A stretch of DNA of 64,000 nucleotides from Roseinatronobacter alkalisoli (GCF_028745735.1 NZ_JAQZSM010000018.1:26091-90090), one strand, 5' to 3'; shown: positions 1 through 9,847, counted from the stretch's first letter. Numbers and translations: made by a program. Notes: a model not told the origin generated them from the sequence alone.

Positions 1-1424
1 GCCCGGTCTGCATGCCCAACCGTGCCAGCCTGATGACTGCGCGCCTGCCTTCAAGTCATGGCGTGCGGATGAATGGCAGTCCTCTTTCACGTCGAAACGT
101 GACATTCGTGGAACTGCTGCGCGACGCGGGCTATGATACCGCCCTGATCGGCAAAAGCCATCTTCAGACTTTGTCCGGACAGCCGCCTCTATTGAAGAAG
201 CCCGAAGGACGTTCAGGTTATCATCATGCCAATGGTGATCTGCGCGAGGCGGTCCGCCACGATTTGACAGAGCCAGCCTATAAGCTTGAGGAACCACGCT
301 ACTGGGCGGATGGAAATCCGAATTTTCCGACACCTTTCTACGGCTTTGATCATGTTGAACTGGTAATCGGACACGGGGACGGTGTCGGAGGCCATTATCG
401 TGACTGGCTTTATAGTAAAGAACCTGACGCCGATGCCCTGATCGGGCCGGAAAACCAGCTGCCGCATGACTACATCTGTCCGCAGGCCGTGCGCACCGCG
501 ATCCCGGAGGAGTTATATTCCACCACCTATATTGCTGAACGTGCCGAGGCGTGGCTTGCCGCGCGCAAGGACAGTGAACGGCCTTTTTTCCTTATGGTGT
601 CGTGGCCGGACCCACATCATCCGTTCAACCCGCCGGGCAGGTACTGGGACATGTACAACCCCGCTAACATGCCAGTTCCAGAGGCCTTCTTGCGTAATGA
701 CTGGACACCGCCAGAACATGTTGCCGGGATCTTGCGGACACGAGAGGAAGGTCGCGCCATGCTGGGCGGTCTGAACTCCGTTGCCGTGACATTGCGCGAG
801 GCACAGGAAGCGCAAGCGCTGACCTGCGGCATGATTACCATGATTGATGACGCGGTCGGGCGGGTTAAGCAAGCGTTGCACGATACTGGGCGCGCAGACA
901 CGACCGTTACGATGTTCACAACTGATCATGGCGACCATCTGGGCGACCACAAGCTGCTACTGAAAGGCGCGGAGCAATACGAACAGATCACCAGAGTTCC
1001 TTTCATCTGGGCGGACCCGGAAGGCCCGGCCGGAGAACGGACTGACAAGATTGGTCAGACCTACGACATCGGAACCACGATACTTGAACGTGCAAGGATC
1101 GAACCAGCCTATGGCATGCAGGGCGTTGACCTGATGTCGCATGCCAGGGAAACGGCGCTTATTCAGTATGCACATCAGAAGATCATGGATGGCATGCCGA
1201 TCCGGCCCAATGTCCATTCGCTTCGCCGCGATTGCTATCGCCTGTCAGTCTATCAGCACATGAGCTGGGGCGAACTTTACGATCTTGACGATGATCCGGG
1301 CGAGTTCTGCAATCTATGGAACGATCCGGGCTACAGCGCCATCAAGCTTTCCCTGCTAGAGGATCTGGCCCGGGCGGAACTGGCCGCTGCTGACCTTTCG
1401 CCCGCCCCTGTAGCGCGGGCTTAG
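1..1424 (+). CDS. Type I sulfatase, 5' end cut by the window
   Basis: Formylglycine-dependent sulfatase that would hydrolyse an organic sulfate ester. The reading frame is open to the window edge: bases 3-35 read PVCMPNRASLM, which is the C-x-P-x-R maturation motif with the Cys codon at 9-11. The Met codon at 12 is therefore internal, and the first roughly 50 residues lie outside the window. The metal-binding motif TTDHGDHLGDH occurs near the centre and DLDDDPGEFCNLW near the C-terminus, both usual in this superfamily. No substrate can be assigned. It runs convergently into a second sulfatase 50 bp away. Confidence 0.88.
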   Translation, partial: PVCMPNRASLMTARLPSSHGVRMNGSPLSRRNVTFVELLRDAGYDTALIGKSHLQTLSGQPPLLKKPEGRSGYHHANGDLREAVRHDLTEPAYKLEEPRYWADGNPNFPTPFYGFDHVELVIGHGDGVGGHYRDWLYSKEPDADALIGPENQLPHDYICPQAVRTAIPEELYSTTYIAERAEAWLAARKDSERPFFLMVSWPDPHHPFNPPGRYWDMYNPANMPVPEAFLRNDWTPPEHVAGILRTREEGRAMLGGLNSVAVTLREAQEAQALTCGMITMIDDAVGRVKQALHDTGRADTTVTMFTTDHGDHLGDHKLLLKGAEQYEQITRVPFIWADPEGPAGERTDKIGQTYDIGTTILERARIEPAYGMQGVDLMSHARETALIQYAHQKIMDGMPIRPNVHSLRRDCYRLSVYQHMSWGELYDLDDDPGEFCNLWNDPGYSAIKLSLLEDLARAELAAADLSPAPVARA

Positions 1425-1475
1425 CGTCGCACAACAAAGCGGCGAAGCGCGAATGTCATTCCAGCGATGCATACA

Positions 1476-3062
1476 CTACCATACCCCGAACAGATAACCG
1501 CGATGTTTGTGTGTGTCGGTCCGCGCTTCAATCTGTGTGTCGGAAAGGGTAACCCGCATCCGACGGTCCCGCAGCCAGCGGAACAGTTCATCACGCAATT
1601 CGTCGCGAATTGTCGCATGATCCGCGCTTCCGCCCAGATCATGCTGTTCGGCAGAGTCTTCCATCAGGTCAAACAACTGCGGGGCATAACCGTCATAGTC
1701 GACATACTTCCAGCGATCAGTGCGCACCATCCAGGCACGCGACTCGGACGGTGCCCGCCCCAGCGTCAGGCGAGCGCCGCGAAACGCATAGTCGCATTGT
1801 GAAAAACAGGCATGCCGCCAACCCTCGCCCGTCGCGCGGGTCCGCGCCAATAGCGAGCGCCCTTCCAGAATATGCGCAGGAACTGTTCCGCCGACGGCCT
1901 GAACAAAGGTGGGGGCCAGATCGATTGCCTCTACCAAAGCGTCGTCCACTGTACCGCGCGTGGCGTCAGCGGCGGCCGAAGGGTCATACACAATCATCGG
2001 GATGCGCACGCTTTCCTCGTGAAACAGCTCCTTCTCACCCAGCCAGTGATCGCCCAGATAATCACCATGGTCAGATGTTACCACGATCAGCGTATTCTCA
2101 AACAATCCCCGTTGCTCAAGAAATTCCCAGAGTCTTGCGAGGTGGTCATCGACCTGGCGGATCAACCCCATATATGCCGGGATCACTGTTTCGCGCACCT
2201 CATCACGGGCAAAATTCACGCTTTCCTCATGCTGCATGAATGCGCCGACAACCGGATGTGGGGACTTGCGTTCCGCCTCGGTGCGGTTGGCGGGCAGCAC
2301 ATGCTGCGGCCCATACATCGCATGATAAGGGCTGGGGGCGATATAGGGCCAGTGCGGCTTGATATATGACAGATGCAAGCACCAGGGCTGGTCGCCAGCC
2401 TCGTCGATGAACTCCATTGCCCGCATGGTCATATAGGCGGTTTCGGAATGCTCTTCGGCAATTGCCGCGGGTTCGGCGCAATTGCGCATCAGCCAGCCGG
2501 ATTTCAAGTTGCCCTCTGCATCGCGCCCGGCATTGGCATTGGCGTGCCAGGGGTTGTCGCCCTCGTAGCCCTGCGCGCGCAGCCAGCGATTATACGCCAG
2601 ATCATGGGGGTTTACCTCGTCCGGCCAAAGCCCGTCATCGCGTTCATAGGGTTCGAATCCGCATTCGGCAGCAAAGACCCCTTCCACCGACTGTCGGTCG
2701 ACACCTAACCGGGTCATGCCGTCGCGATCTTCAGTCATGTGGGTCTTGCCAACCAGCGCGGTCCGCAGGCCAAGCGGACGCAAATGATCGCCAATCGTCA
2801 TTTCCCCAACCCGCAGCGGCACGCGGTTATAGCTGGACCCGTGCGAGGCAACATAGCGGCCGGTATAGAAGCTCATCCGCGAAGGGCCACAAACTGGGGC
2901 CTGCACATAAGCACGCGAGAACCGCACACCCCGCGCTGCCAGTGCATCCATCGCCGGGGTCTGCAGATGGGGATGGCCATAGCACGACAGGTAATCAGCG
3001 CGCAGCTGATCGGCCATGATAAACAGGATATTGCGTATGGGTTTGGCGTCAGAAATTGGCAT
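1476..3062 (-). CDS. Type I sulfatase (arylsulfatase/phosphonate monoester hydrolase-like)
   Basis: A 528-residue sulfatase-fold hydrolase. The N-terminal metal site is MADQLRAD (Asp18), the maturation motif is C-G-P-S-R with Cys58, and TSDHGDYLGDH lies near residue 320. No signal peptide is seen, so it is probably cytoplasmic and acts on an imported sulfate ester. I chose the ATG at 3062 because GGAGA lies just upstream; an in-frame ATG at 3128 lacks a ribosome site. It is the last gene of a run with the TAXI-TRAP transporter genes, which suggests the transporter brings in its substrate. A phosphonate or phosphate diester substrate is also possible in this family. Confidence 0.88.
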   Translation of the reverse strand: MPISDAKPIRNILFIMADQLRADYLSCYGHPHLQTPAMDALAARGVRFSRAYVQAPVCGPSRMSFYTGRYVASHGSSYNRVPLRVGEMTIGDHLRPLGLRTALVGKTHMTEDRDGMTRLGVDRQSVEGVFAAECGFEPYERDDGLWPDEVNPHDLAYNRWLRAQGYEGDNPWHANANAGRDAEGNLKSGWLMRNCAEPAAIAEEHSETAYMTMRAMEFIDEAGDQPWCLHLSYIKPHWPYIAPSPYHAMYGPQHVLPANRTEAERKSPHPVVGAFMQHEESVNFARDEVRETVIPAYMGLIRQVDDHLARLWEFLEQRGLFENTLIVVTSDHGDYLGDHWLGEKELFHEESVRIPMIVYDPSAAADATRGTVDDALVEAIDLAPTFVQAVGGTVPAHILEGRSLLARTRATGEGWRHACFSQCDYAFRGARLTLGRAPSESRAWMVRTDRWKYVDYDGYAPQLFDLMEDSAEQHDLGGSADHATIRDELRDELFRWLRDRRMRVTLSDTQIEARTDTHKHRGYLFGVW

Positions 3063-3229
3063 GTATCTCTCCAGCAAGGAAGCGCACCCACCCGAAAAGG
3101 CGGGCACGCCAGAGCGCGTTATTCGCATTCACACGCCGCACTCTGACTTGTTGATTTCGCATGTCCGGAAGGCAGAAAACCGGTTTTTACTTTGTCCGCA
3201 ACATGCGCTAGTTCACCGACAGTCGCCGG

Positions 3230-4240
3230 TCAGGGGCGCAACTCGTCAGGGATATCGATTCCCAGTTCCTCGTAGTAGCGCAGCGCACCGGGGTGGATCG
3301 GCAGGTTCAGATCGGTCAGCGCCCCTTCCAGTGTTACCTGACGCAGCCAGGGCGTACTATCGCGGATGTCGGACACCGCTTCCCAGAAGGCTTTGGTAAT
3401 CCGGTAAACCGCGTCCTCGTCCACATGTGCGCCAGCGCCGATCCCGACAGTGGAGCCCAGCGTGACCACACGTTCGGCATTCACCTGATTGTCGCCGTAA
3501 ACACCGGCCTCAATTTCCCCCAGCAGACCGCCCGGCCGGTTCAGGATTGCCTGTACCACTGGCTGCGCCAGATGCTCTTCAGTCAAGCCCAGAAATCGGA
3601 TTTTGCGGCTCAGGGCGATCTGTTGAATCACCGGCGAGGGAACAAGGGTTGAGTTGATGTAAACATCGATCCGGCCATCCTGAAACGCCTGCGTCGCACC
3701 ATCCCAGCCCAGCTGTACCTGCTGATACCCGGCACCCGGTTCCAGCCCTGTCGCTGCACGAACCACGTTCTGCATGATCGCGGTTGCGCCCCCGCCCGGG
3801 GGGCCAAGGAAAACGGTCTTGCCCTCTAGATCCTCCAGCCGCTCGATGCCGCTGTCGGCATTTGTGGTAATGTGATATAGGCCAAGCGGAAAGGCAAATA
3901 CCGCGCGCAGGTTCTGCGACAGGTCTGCGGCCTGCGGTACGTTGGCATACATTGCCGTGCCTTCGACCATGTTGGCATGCACACTGGCTGACCACATGAA
4001 GAAATCAAGCTGCCCTGCCCCGGCTTCCAGCGCGTGTTGCGTCGCGGCGCCAGTGGCATTGACCTGTATCTCGACATCATCAAGCTGCTGGCCCACCAGT
4101 TGGGCAAAGGTACTCATCACCAGATAGGGCGAAGAGCCCGGCCCAAGCGTGGCCAGGCGGAAGAACTCTTGCGCGGGAGCGGCAGTGACCGCCCCGACGG
4201 AAAGCGCAATAGCCAGTAGTCCGGTTTTCAGGGTCGACAT
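3230..4240 (-). CDS. TAXI family TRAP transporter solute-binding protein
   Basis: Periplasmic binding protein of a TAXI-type TRAP transporter, 336 residues, with a Sec signal peptide ending about residue 23 (VTAAPAQ). The body has the TAXI pattern: LATLGPGSSPY at the start of the mature protein, then GKTVFLGPPGGGATAIMQNVV in the middle. The start has a strong ribosome site, AAGGAGGATCAC, before the ATG at 4240. It follows the fused membrane subunit gene by 21 bp and precedes a sulfatase gene by 167 bp, so the ligand may be a sulfated organic compound (inference). Confidence 0.9.
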   Translation of the reverse strand: MSTLKTGLLAIALSVGAVTAAPAQEFFRLATLGPGSSPYLVMSTFAQLVGQQLDDVEIQVNATGAATQHALEAGAGQLDFFMWSASVHANMVEGTAMYANVPQAADLSQNLRAVFAFPLGLYHITTNADSGIERLEDLEGKTVFLGPPGGGATAIMQNVVRAATGLEPGAGYQQVQLGWDGATQAFQDGRIDVYINSTLVPSPVIQQIALSRKIRFLGLTEEHLAQPVVQAILNRPGGLLGEIEAGVYGDNQVNAERVVTLGSTVGIGAGAHVDEDAVYRITKAFWEAVSDIRDSTPWLRQVTLEGALTDLNLPIHPGALRYYEELGIDIPDELRP

Positions 4241-4261
4241 GTGATCCTCCTTTTCACGGTG

Positions 4262-6169
4262 TCAAACAGTAGTTCGGGAAATCTGCGCGGCATCGCTGCG
4301 GAATGCCCGCCAGTCCAGCCAGACCAGCATAAGGGTCAGCACGACGGCTGCGGTCTCTATCCAGATATCGGGGACCAACAAACCCACACCCAATGCCAGC
4401 CGCACCAGCCGGATGGGCATGCCAATTGGTCTGCCACCAAAACCAGCGAAGCCGGTGGTGAACATCCAAAGTGCCAGCCCCAGCCGCAGACACACCCAGA
4501 TCAACCCCTCTGGGGTCACATCGATCACCAATGTCAGCGAGGGATTGTAGACCAGCACAAACGGAATGATGAAGCCAATCAGCGCCAGTCGCGTCGCATC
4601 AATCCCGATTGCGACCGGATTGGCGCGGGCTATGGGCGCGGCGGCAAAGGCCGCGATAGCCACAGGCGGGGTAATGGCACTAAGCACCGCGAAATACACG
4701 ACGAACATATGCGCAATCAGCGTCGGCACACCCAACCGCTCAATGGCCGGACCCATGACCAAAACGACTATCAGATAGGCCGGAACCGTCGGCATACCCA
4801 TACCAAGCACCAGGGCGCCCAGCATCATCAGAACCAGCGAAAGAAACAGCGACCCGCTTGCCGCGCTCTGGATCAGCCCTGCAAAGCGCAGGCCCAGCCC
4901 GGTCATGTTCATCACGCCGATGACGATGCCGATCGCCCCCACTGCAATCAGGATCTGCGCAGAGGCAAGCCCGCCCTGATGCAAACCTTTCAGTAGCATC
5001 AGGGGCTTGCGGCGAACCTCGGGGTTCATCACGACCCCCAGCGCGACAACGGCGAATACGGCCCAGAACCCGGCCAGCGCAGGCGAGCGGCCGCTGATCA
5101 TAAGCGCCATCATCAACGCCAGCGGCAAGACGAGACAAAGTGACATGCGCCAGTCATGCGGGGTCAGGCGCGGCAAGTCTGCGCGCGGCACCGGTTTAAT
5201 GCCGCGGCGCAAGGCTTCCATATGCACCGAAAGAAAGAGCGATGCGTAGTAAAACAGTGCCGGCAACAGTGCGGCCAGACAGATCGTAAGATACGGAATC
5301 CCGGTCACATCGGCCATTATGAAGGCAACCGCGCCCATTATCGGCGGCATGAACTGACCACCGGCCGAGGCTGCCGCCTCGACCCCACCAGCATAGCGAC
5401 GGGGAAAGCCCCGCTCCACGATCATCGGAATGGTCATGACACCGGTGCCCACCACATTGCCGGAAACCGATCCGGACATGGTGCCGAAAACGCCGCTGGC
5501 CGCGACTGCCGCATGGGCCGGGCCGCCGCGCAGCCGCCCGGTGGCCACGACAGCGAATCGTAGCAGCACGGCGCCCGCCCCTATGGCTTCCAGCAGCGCG
5601 CCAAAAACGATGAACACCAGGATCAGTGATACGACGACAGAAAGCGGGCCGCCGAACACGCCATCGAATGAATACCAGACCACCCGCACGATTTGTTCCA
5701 GAGAATAGCCGCCATGGCGGAAAATCGATGGCAGACTCTGGCCCCAGAAGGCATAGCCCAGCACCAGCAGGCACACGATCACCAGCGGCAGCCCGAAGGC
5801 GCGGCGCGTCAGTTCCAGCAGCGCGGCAAGTCCGACGCAGCCGATCACAACATCCTCTCGCGTAAAGAAATAAAGTCCCGTCTCTAGCGCCTGTCCAATC
5901 TCGAACCAGCGGATGACCGATACCGCCAGTGCCAGCGCCAAAACAACGTTTGCCCCGGTTGCGATGTAATGGCGACCAGCAATGTCGCGAGAGAAAGACA
6001 CCAACAGCAGCACCACACTGCCCAGTGCATAGGTGCCGACCCGCAGCAAGGTTTCGCTGAACCCGCCAAAACCGGCGACCCAGATCCCGACCAAAGCCAG
6101 AGATACGCCCAAAAGCGCAGTTGCAGCGTTCAGAAACCTCGCGCCTGCGGCATTCTCGCCCTGATCCAT
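4262..6169 (-). CDS. TRAP transporter fused 4TM/12TM permease (TAXI type)
   Basis: Integral membrane subunit of the TAXI-TRAP system, 635 residues, with the small and large TRAP membrane domains fused in one chain, as is usual for TAXI systems. Hydrophobic segments span the protein, and the large-domain motifs GTMSGSVSGNVVGTG and GGQFMPPIMGAVAF are typical of the 4TM/12TM family. I chose the ATG at 6169 because GGGAGGACGGT precedes it; the in-frame ATG at 6190 has no such site. It is the first gene of the operon and is divergent from the IclR regulator gene. Confidence 0.9.
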   Translation of the reverse strand: MDQGENAAGARFLNAATALLGVSLALVGIWVAGFGGFSETLLRVGTYALGSVVLLLVSFSRDIAGRHYIATGANVVLALALAVSVIRWFEIGQALETGLYFFTREDVVIGCVGLAALLELTRRAFGLPLVIVCLLVLGYAFWGQSLPSIFRHGGYSLEQIVRVVWYSFDGVFGGPLSVVVSLILVFIVFGALLEAIGAGAVLLRFAVVATGRLRGGPAHAAVAASGVFGTMSGSVSGNVVGTGVMTIPMIVERGFPRRYAGGVEAAASAGGQFMPPIMGAVAFIMADVTGIPYLTICLAALLPALFYYASLFLSVHMEALRRGIKPVPRADLPRLTPHDWRMSLCLVLPLALMMALMISGRSPALAGFWAVFAVVALGVVMNPEVRRKPLMLLKGLHQGGLASAQILIAVGAIGIVIGVMNMTGLGLRFAGLIQSAASGSLFLSLVLMMLGALVLGMGMPTVPAYLIVVLVMGPAIERLGVPTLIAHMFVVYFAVLSAITPPVAIAAFAAAPIARANPVAIGIDATRLALIGFIIPFVLVYNPSLTLVIDVTPEGLIWVCLRLGLALWMFTTGFAGFGGRPIGMPIRLVRLALGVGLLVPDIWIETAAVVLTLMLVWLDWRAFRSDAAQISRTTV

Positions 6170-6276
6170 ACCGTCCTCCCAAACCGGCATATTTCACTCC
6201 TGTTTTTCAGTCTGGTGACCCAACGACTTTCCGGCTACAAAAAATGCATTCCGTTTCACCAGGAGAAATTTTAGTC

Positions 6277-7101
6277 ATGAAACGCATTGCCTCGCTTGAG
6301 CGCGGATTGCTGGTCATGGACTTCCTGCGCCGATCAGGACCGATGTCGCTGGCCGAGGTTACGCAGCGCTCCGGACTCCCGAAGCCGACGGTTCTGCGCA
6401 TTCTCCGCACGTTGGCAGCCGCCGGTGTGGCGCATCAGGGGCTTGCGGACCGGCTGTGGCGGCTGTCACCACAAAACAATCCGGCCACCGGAAATGACGA
6501 TCCGGATGCGCGGCTAACCGAAATTGCGGGCGTAATGCTTGATGCGCTTTGTCGAAAGGTTCTGTGGCCCTCGGACATTGGTGTTTACCGCGATGGTGCC
6601 ATTCAGGTCCTGGAGAATTCGCGCCGCATGTCGCCATTTCTGGTCAACCGCGATGTGATCAGCCAACGCATCCATGTTCTTCCATCAGCGATGGGCCGGG
6701 CGATTCTGGCCTGGTCATCTGCCGACATCCGTGAGCGCATCCTTTCCGAACTACCCGTGCTGGGTGGCGGCATTGATCGCGCGCTGCCCCCGGCGGCCGA
6801 TCTCGACGCATCACTTGCGCGCATCCGCGCCCGCGGTTACGCCGCGCGCCAGAAAGGATATTTCGTTTCGATCCCCCGAGAGGGGCGGGTAATGGCAATC
6901 GCTGTTCCGGTCGATCTGGGACAGGGCCGTGTTGCCGCCGTAAACCTGTCCTGGGTCGCCAGCGCAATGACCGAAACCGATTTCGTCGGGCGCCATCTGG
7001 ATGAGTTGTCCGCGACAGCACGGCACATAGAAGCGGCGCTCCGCGATACTGACAGCACCGCAATCAGTGTTCCGGCAAATCCCGGCAAATATCAGAAATG
7101 A
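6277..7101 (+). CDS. IclR family transcriptional regulator
   Basis: One-domain-plus-effector regulator of 274 residues. An N-terminal winged helix (SLERGLLVMDFLRRSGPMSLAEV, then SGLPKPTVLRILRTL) is followed by the IclR ligand-binding domain (HVLPSAMGRAILAW and ARGYAARQ motifs). The ATG at 6277 lies 11 bp after AGGAG at 6261; in-frame ATGs at 6121 and 6244 have poorer context. It is transcribed away from the TAXI-TRAP/sulfatase operon across about 107 bp, so it most likely controls that operon. The inverted pair CTGGTGA (6212) and TCACCAG (6256) lies in this gap and may be chance. Confidence 0.9.
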   Translation: MKRIASLERGLLVMDFLRRSGPMSLAEVTQRSGLPKPTVLRILRTLAAAGVAHQGLADRLWRLSPQNNPATGNDDPDARLTEIAGVMLDALCRKVLWPSDIGVYRDGAIQVLENSRRMSPFLVNRDVISQRIHVLPSAMGRAILAWSSADIRERILSELPVLGGGIDRALPPAADLDASLARIRARGYAARQKGYFVSIPREGRVMAIAVPVDLGQGRVAAVNLSWVASAMTETDFVGRHLDELSATARHIEAALRDTDSTAISVPANPGKYQK

Positions 7102-7176
7102 TTGCTGCCAAGTTCCCTTCGCCTTCAGCCCGTCCACGCCGGGGTGGCCGAAATCCTTCATGCGTTGACCAGGGCG

Positions 7177-8205
7177 CTATGCCCCCTTGCACGGCCCCAC
7201 TGTGGCCCGCAATACAAGCTGCGGGGGCAGAAGCACTTTTTTCGCCTGATGCTCTGACCTGAGCAGGGATTGCACAGCCAGCTGCCCGATGCCGGCCTTG
7301 TCCACAGCGATTGTCGTCAGCGCCGGATAAAGCAGGCCAGCCTCTTCCATATCATCGCATCCGATAACAGACAGGCTTTCGGCAGGGGTGGTGCCACTTT
7401 GCAAAATGCCGCTGACCATACCAAAGGCAATCAGATCGCTGAAACAAATTGCGGCAGTTGGCCTTTCAGGTGTGGCTGGGCGACCTAATATATGCTCGGC
7501 GGCGTGCCGACCGAACTGCCGCAGGGTGGGACCGTGCATCAACTCCAGCGAGGGGAGACCCGCCTTGGCCATTGCCATTGTTGCGCCGGCCTGCCGATTG
7601 CGCGCGGTAGAGGTTTCCTGCCCACCGCCGACCCAGATAATGCGCTTGTGCCCGTGATCGATCAGGCATTGCGCCGCCATCTGGCCCGCCACAAAATCAT
7701 CGTTCAGAAATTGCGAAACTGGCACATCCTCAAGCGCGCGCGAAATCAAGGCAGTGGGTAGCAGTGGTCTGGATCGCCCTTCAGGCCAGATCACCGTCAG
7801 ATCGGTGCGGGTGGTGCCACGCACTGGCAGCAGGAGCAAACCGCTTGCGCCTTGTTCCAGCGCCGTTTGCAGAAACTGGTGTTGCAGCGCAAGATCTTCG
7901 CGGGCAATCCCCAGAAAGACCAGACGATCCTGCGCACGCAACTCTTCCTCGATATGAATAAGGAATTCGTTGAAAACCGGGTTGGACAGATCGCTTAGGC
8001 AGACAGCAACCAAGGAAGAAGAGGTTTGCCGAAGATTGGCAGCAGCGCGGTTGTAGATATATCCAAGCCGCAATGCTGCTTCCTGGACACGCGCTGTTGT
8101 CTGCTGCGAAATACGCGGGTTTGCGCGCAACGCCATGGAGGCGGTGGCAACAGTCACGCCCACATCAAGGGCGACGTCTCGCAATGTCACGCGTCTGGTG
8201 GTCAT
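7177..8205 (-). CDS. LacI family transcriptional regulator
   Basis: A 342-residue LacI/GalR regulator. The DNA-binding helix-turn-helix and hinge are clear at residues 1-60 (VTLRDVALDVGVTVATASMAL, then RLGYIYNRAAANLR), followed by a periplasmic-binding-protein-like effector domain. The ATG at 8205 follows GAGATCCTG. It is divergent from the TTT transporter operon, whose promoter region holds an AATCGATT palindrome with the central CG typical of LacI-family operators, so it is the likely local repressor of the sugar-acid block. Confidence 0.92.
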   Translation of the reverse strand: MTTRRVTLRDVALDVGVTVATASMALRANPRISQQTTARVQEAALRLGYIYNRAAANLRQTSSSLVAVCLSDLSNPVFNEFLIHIEEELRAQDRLVFLGIAREDLALQHQFLQTALEQGASGLLLLPVRGTTRTDLTVIWPEGRSRPLLPTALISRALEDVPVSQFLNDDFVAGQMAAQCLIDHGHKRIIWVGGGQETSTARNRQAGATMAMAKAGLPSLELMHGPTLRQFGRHAAEHILGRPATPERPTAAICFSDLIAFGMVSGILQSGTTPAESLSVIGCDDMEEAGLLYPALTTIAVDKAGIGQLAVQSLLRSEHQAKKVLLPPQLVLRATVGPCKGA

Positions 8206-8258
8206 CAGGATCTCATTGCCAAATGCGATGCAACTTTTGCAAAGACAATTTCTTGTTT

Positions 8259-8293
8259 AATCGATTGACTAGATCATTTTCAACATGTTTATC
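8259..8293 (+). promoter_or_regulatory. Promoter with LacI-type operator for the TTT operon
   Basis: The palindrome AATCGATT (8259-8266) overlaps a -35-like TTGACT (8265-8270), followed by a 17-bp spacer and TTTATC (8288-8293) as -10. It lies about 70 bp upstream of the binding-protein start and just upstream of the divergent LacI gene. The sequence is seen directly; its use as an operator is inferred from position and from the central-CG rule for the LacI family. Confidence 0.55.
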
Positions 8294-8362
8294 TGACACC
8301 AGAGAGTTGCGGCGCAGTGTCTGCGCACAAAACTCTCCACCAAAGAGGAGGAGGAGGAACAC

Positions 8363-9352
8363 ATGACCAGAAAGATGACTCACACGCTGTTGCGTGGTGT
8401 TGCCGCTGCGGCGCTTGCAACCGCATCAACAGCCGCCTATGCCCAGACTTGCGACTGGACCCCGGATCGCGCTGTGACCTATGTTGTGCCATGGGGCGCA
8501 GGGGGTGGAACCGATGCCAATTCGCGCATGCTGGCGACGATGCTTGAACAGAAATGGGGAGTTCCGTTCAACGTTGTGAACCGCACGGGCGGAAATGGCG
8601 TGACAGGCCACAGCGCCATCTCCAATGCAGCGCCTGATGGCTATACGGTCGGGGCGGTCACGGTTGAGATTAATACCATGCATTGGGTCGGACTAACCGA
8701 CATGACCCATGAAAACATCGCACCGATCGCGCTGATCGATATTGTGCCCGCCAGTGTTCTGGTCGGCCATGACAGTCCTTTCGAAACGCTGGAAGACCTG
8801 ATGGCGCATGCGCGCGCGAATCCGGGCGAACTGACTGCCTCCGGTACCTCTCTCGGGGGGATCTGGCATCTTGCGCTGGCCGGGATGCTGAATGCCGAAG
8901 GGATGGACCCAGAGGCCATTCGCTGGATTCCATCGCAAGGTGCCGCGCCTGCCATGCAGGAATTGATCGCGGGAGGGGTGGATATTGCAACACCGGCCCT
9001 GTCTGAAGGTCGCGCACTCGTTGAGGCAGGCGAAATTCGGGCATTGGCCTATATGCATGACAGCCCGATGGAAGCCTTGCCGGATGTGCCAGTGACGTCC
9101 GAGGTGCTTGAAAGCGGCTGGACGTTGGCGGCTTATATCACCATCTCTGGCCCCGAAGGGCTACCGGATGAAATTTCCTGCGCCTATGAGCAAGCAGTGA
9201 ATGAAATCACGCAAAGCGCTGAATGGGCCGAATTCAAGGCATCGCGCGGCGCAGATGTTGTCTTCATGGGCCGTGAAGAGCTGACAGAATTCATGGTCGC
9301 CCAGGACACCGCACTGGGAGAAACCATTCAGGCCATCGGGCTGGCGGAGTGA
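8363..9352 (+). CDS. tctC: Tripartite tricarboxylate transporter solute-binding protein (Bug/TctC)
   Basis: A 329-residue periplasmic binding protein of the Bug/TctC family. The signal peptide ends near residue 28 (ASTAAYAQ); the mature start CDWTPDRAVTYVVPWGAGGGTD holds the family's glycine-rich loop. A very purine-rich ribosome site (GAGGAGGAGG) precedes the ATG at 8363. It is the first gene of a six-gene operon (TctC, TctB, TctA, aldolase, kinase, oxidoreductase). The ligand is probably a carboxylate such as a sugar acid, judged from the downstream enzymes; citrate is the classical substrate but no citrate gene is present. Confidence 0.92.
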   Translation: MTRKMTHTLLRGVAAAALATASTAAYAQTCDWTPDRAVTYVVPWGAGGGTDANSRMLATMLEQKWGVPFNVVNRTGGNGVTGHSAISNAAPDGYTVGAVTVEINTMHWVGLTDMTHENIAPIALIDIVPASVLVGHDSPFETLEDLMAHARANPGELTASGTSLGGIWHLALAGMLNAEGMDPEAIRWIPSQGAAPAMQELIAGGVDIATPALSEGRALVEAGEIRALAYMHDSPMEALPDVPVTSEVLESGWTLAAYITISGPEGLPDEISCAYEQAVNEITQSAEWAEFKASRGADVVFMGREELTEFMVAQDTALGETIQAIGLAE

Positions 9353-9361
9353 TCCGGGCCA

Positions 9362-9841
9362 ATGCAACTCAGACGTGATCTGATTGTGGGGGCAGCCATA
9401 ACTGCCCTCGCTATCGCCATGATTATAGCAACGCAGGGTTTCCCGCGTATCCGGGCCATGCCCTACGGTCCTGATCTTTTTCCGCGCATCATTGCCGGGG
9501 GACTCATCCTTTCGGCCATCGGAATCGTGATCGAAGGGTTGCGCAGCTTGCGTGCCGGGGCGGCTGAAGCAGGTGCGCCGCCTGCCCCGCGCGTCACTTT
9601 GGGGGCCTTTGCCTTTGTCGCTGTGGCCGCATTGGTTGCAGGTTTCGCGCTGTTGCTGCCGCTGCTGGGCTTTCATCTTGCTGCGGCATTGGTGCTGCTC
9701 TGTGCGGTTCCCATCTTCGGCGGCAGTCTGCTTCTGGCGGTTTTCATGGCGGCAGTGGTGCCCTTCGCGCTGCATTACGTGTTTTATTCGCTGATGCGTG
9801 TGGTTCTGCCCTGGGGCGTACTTACGCCATATGCCTGGTGA
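9362..9841 (+). CDS. tctB: Tripartite tricarboxylate transporter TctB family protein
   Basis: Small membrane subunit of the TTT system, 159 residues with four predicted hydrophobic segments. The family's amphipathic stretch MPYGPDLFPRIIAGGLI follows the first helix. It begins 9 bp after the binding protein and ends 6 bp before the large permease, in the standard C-B-A order. Confidence 0.9.
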   Translation: MQLRRDLIVGAAITALAIAMIIATQGFPRIRAMPYGPDLFPRIIAGGLILSAIGIVIEGLRSLRAGAAEAGAPPAPRVTLGAFAFVAVAALVAGFALLLPLLGFHLAAALVLLCAVPIFGGSLLLAVFMAAVVPFALHYVFYSLMRVVLPWGVLTPYAW

Positions 9842-9847
9842 TCGCTG

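Noticed and set aside
4241..4996. 251-codon plus-strand ORF rich in His and Gln
   Set aside because: Antisense to the TRAP permease; His/Gln-rich sequence is typical of the reverse of membrane-protein codons.
5196..6197. 333-codon minus-strand ORF in another frame of the TRAP permease
   Set aside because: Arg/Gly-rich out-of-frame translation of the permease with no motif of its own.
6212..6262. CTGGTGA/TCACCAG inverted pair as IclR operator
   Set aside because: Arms are short and 37 bp apart, with no second copy in the window to support it.
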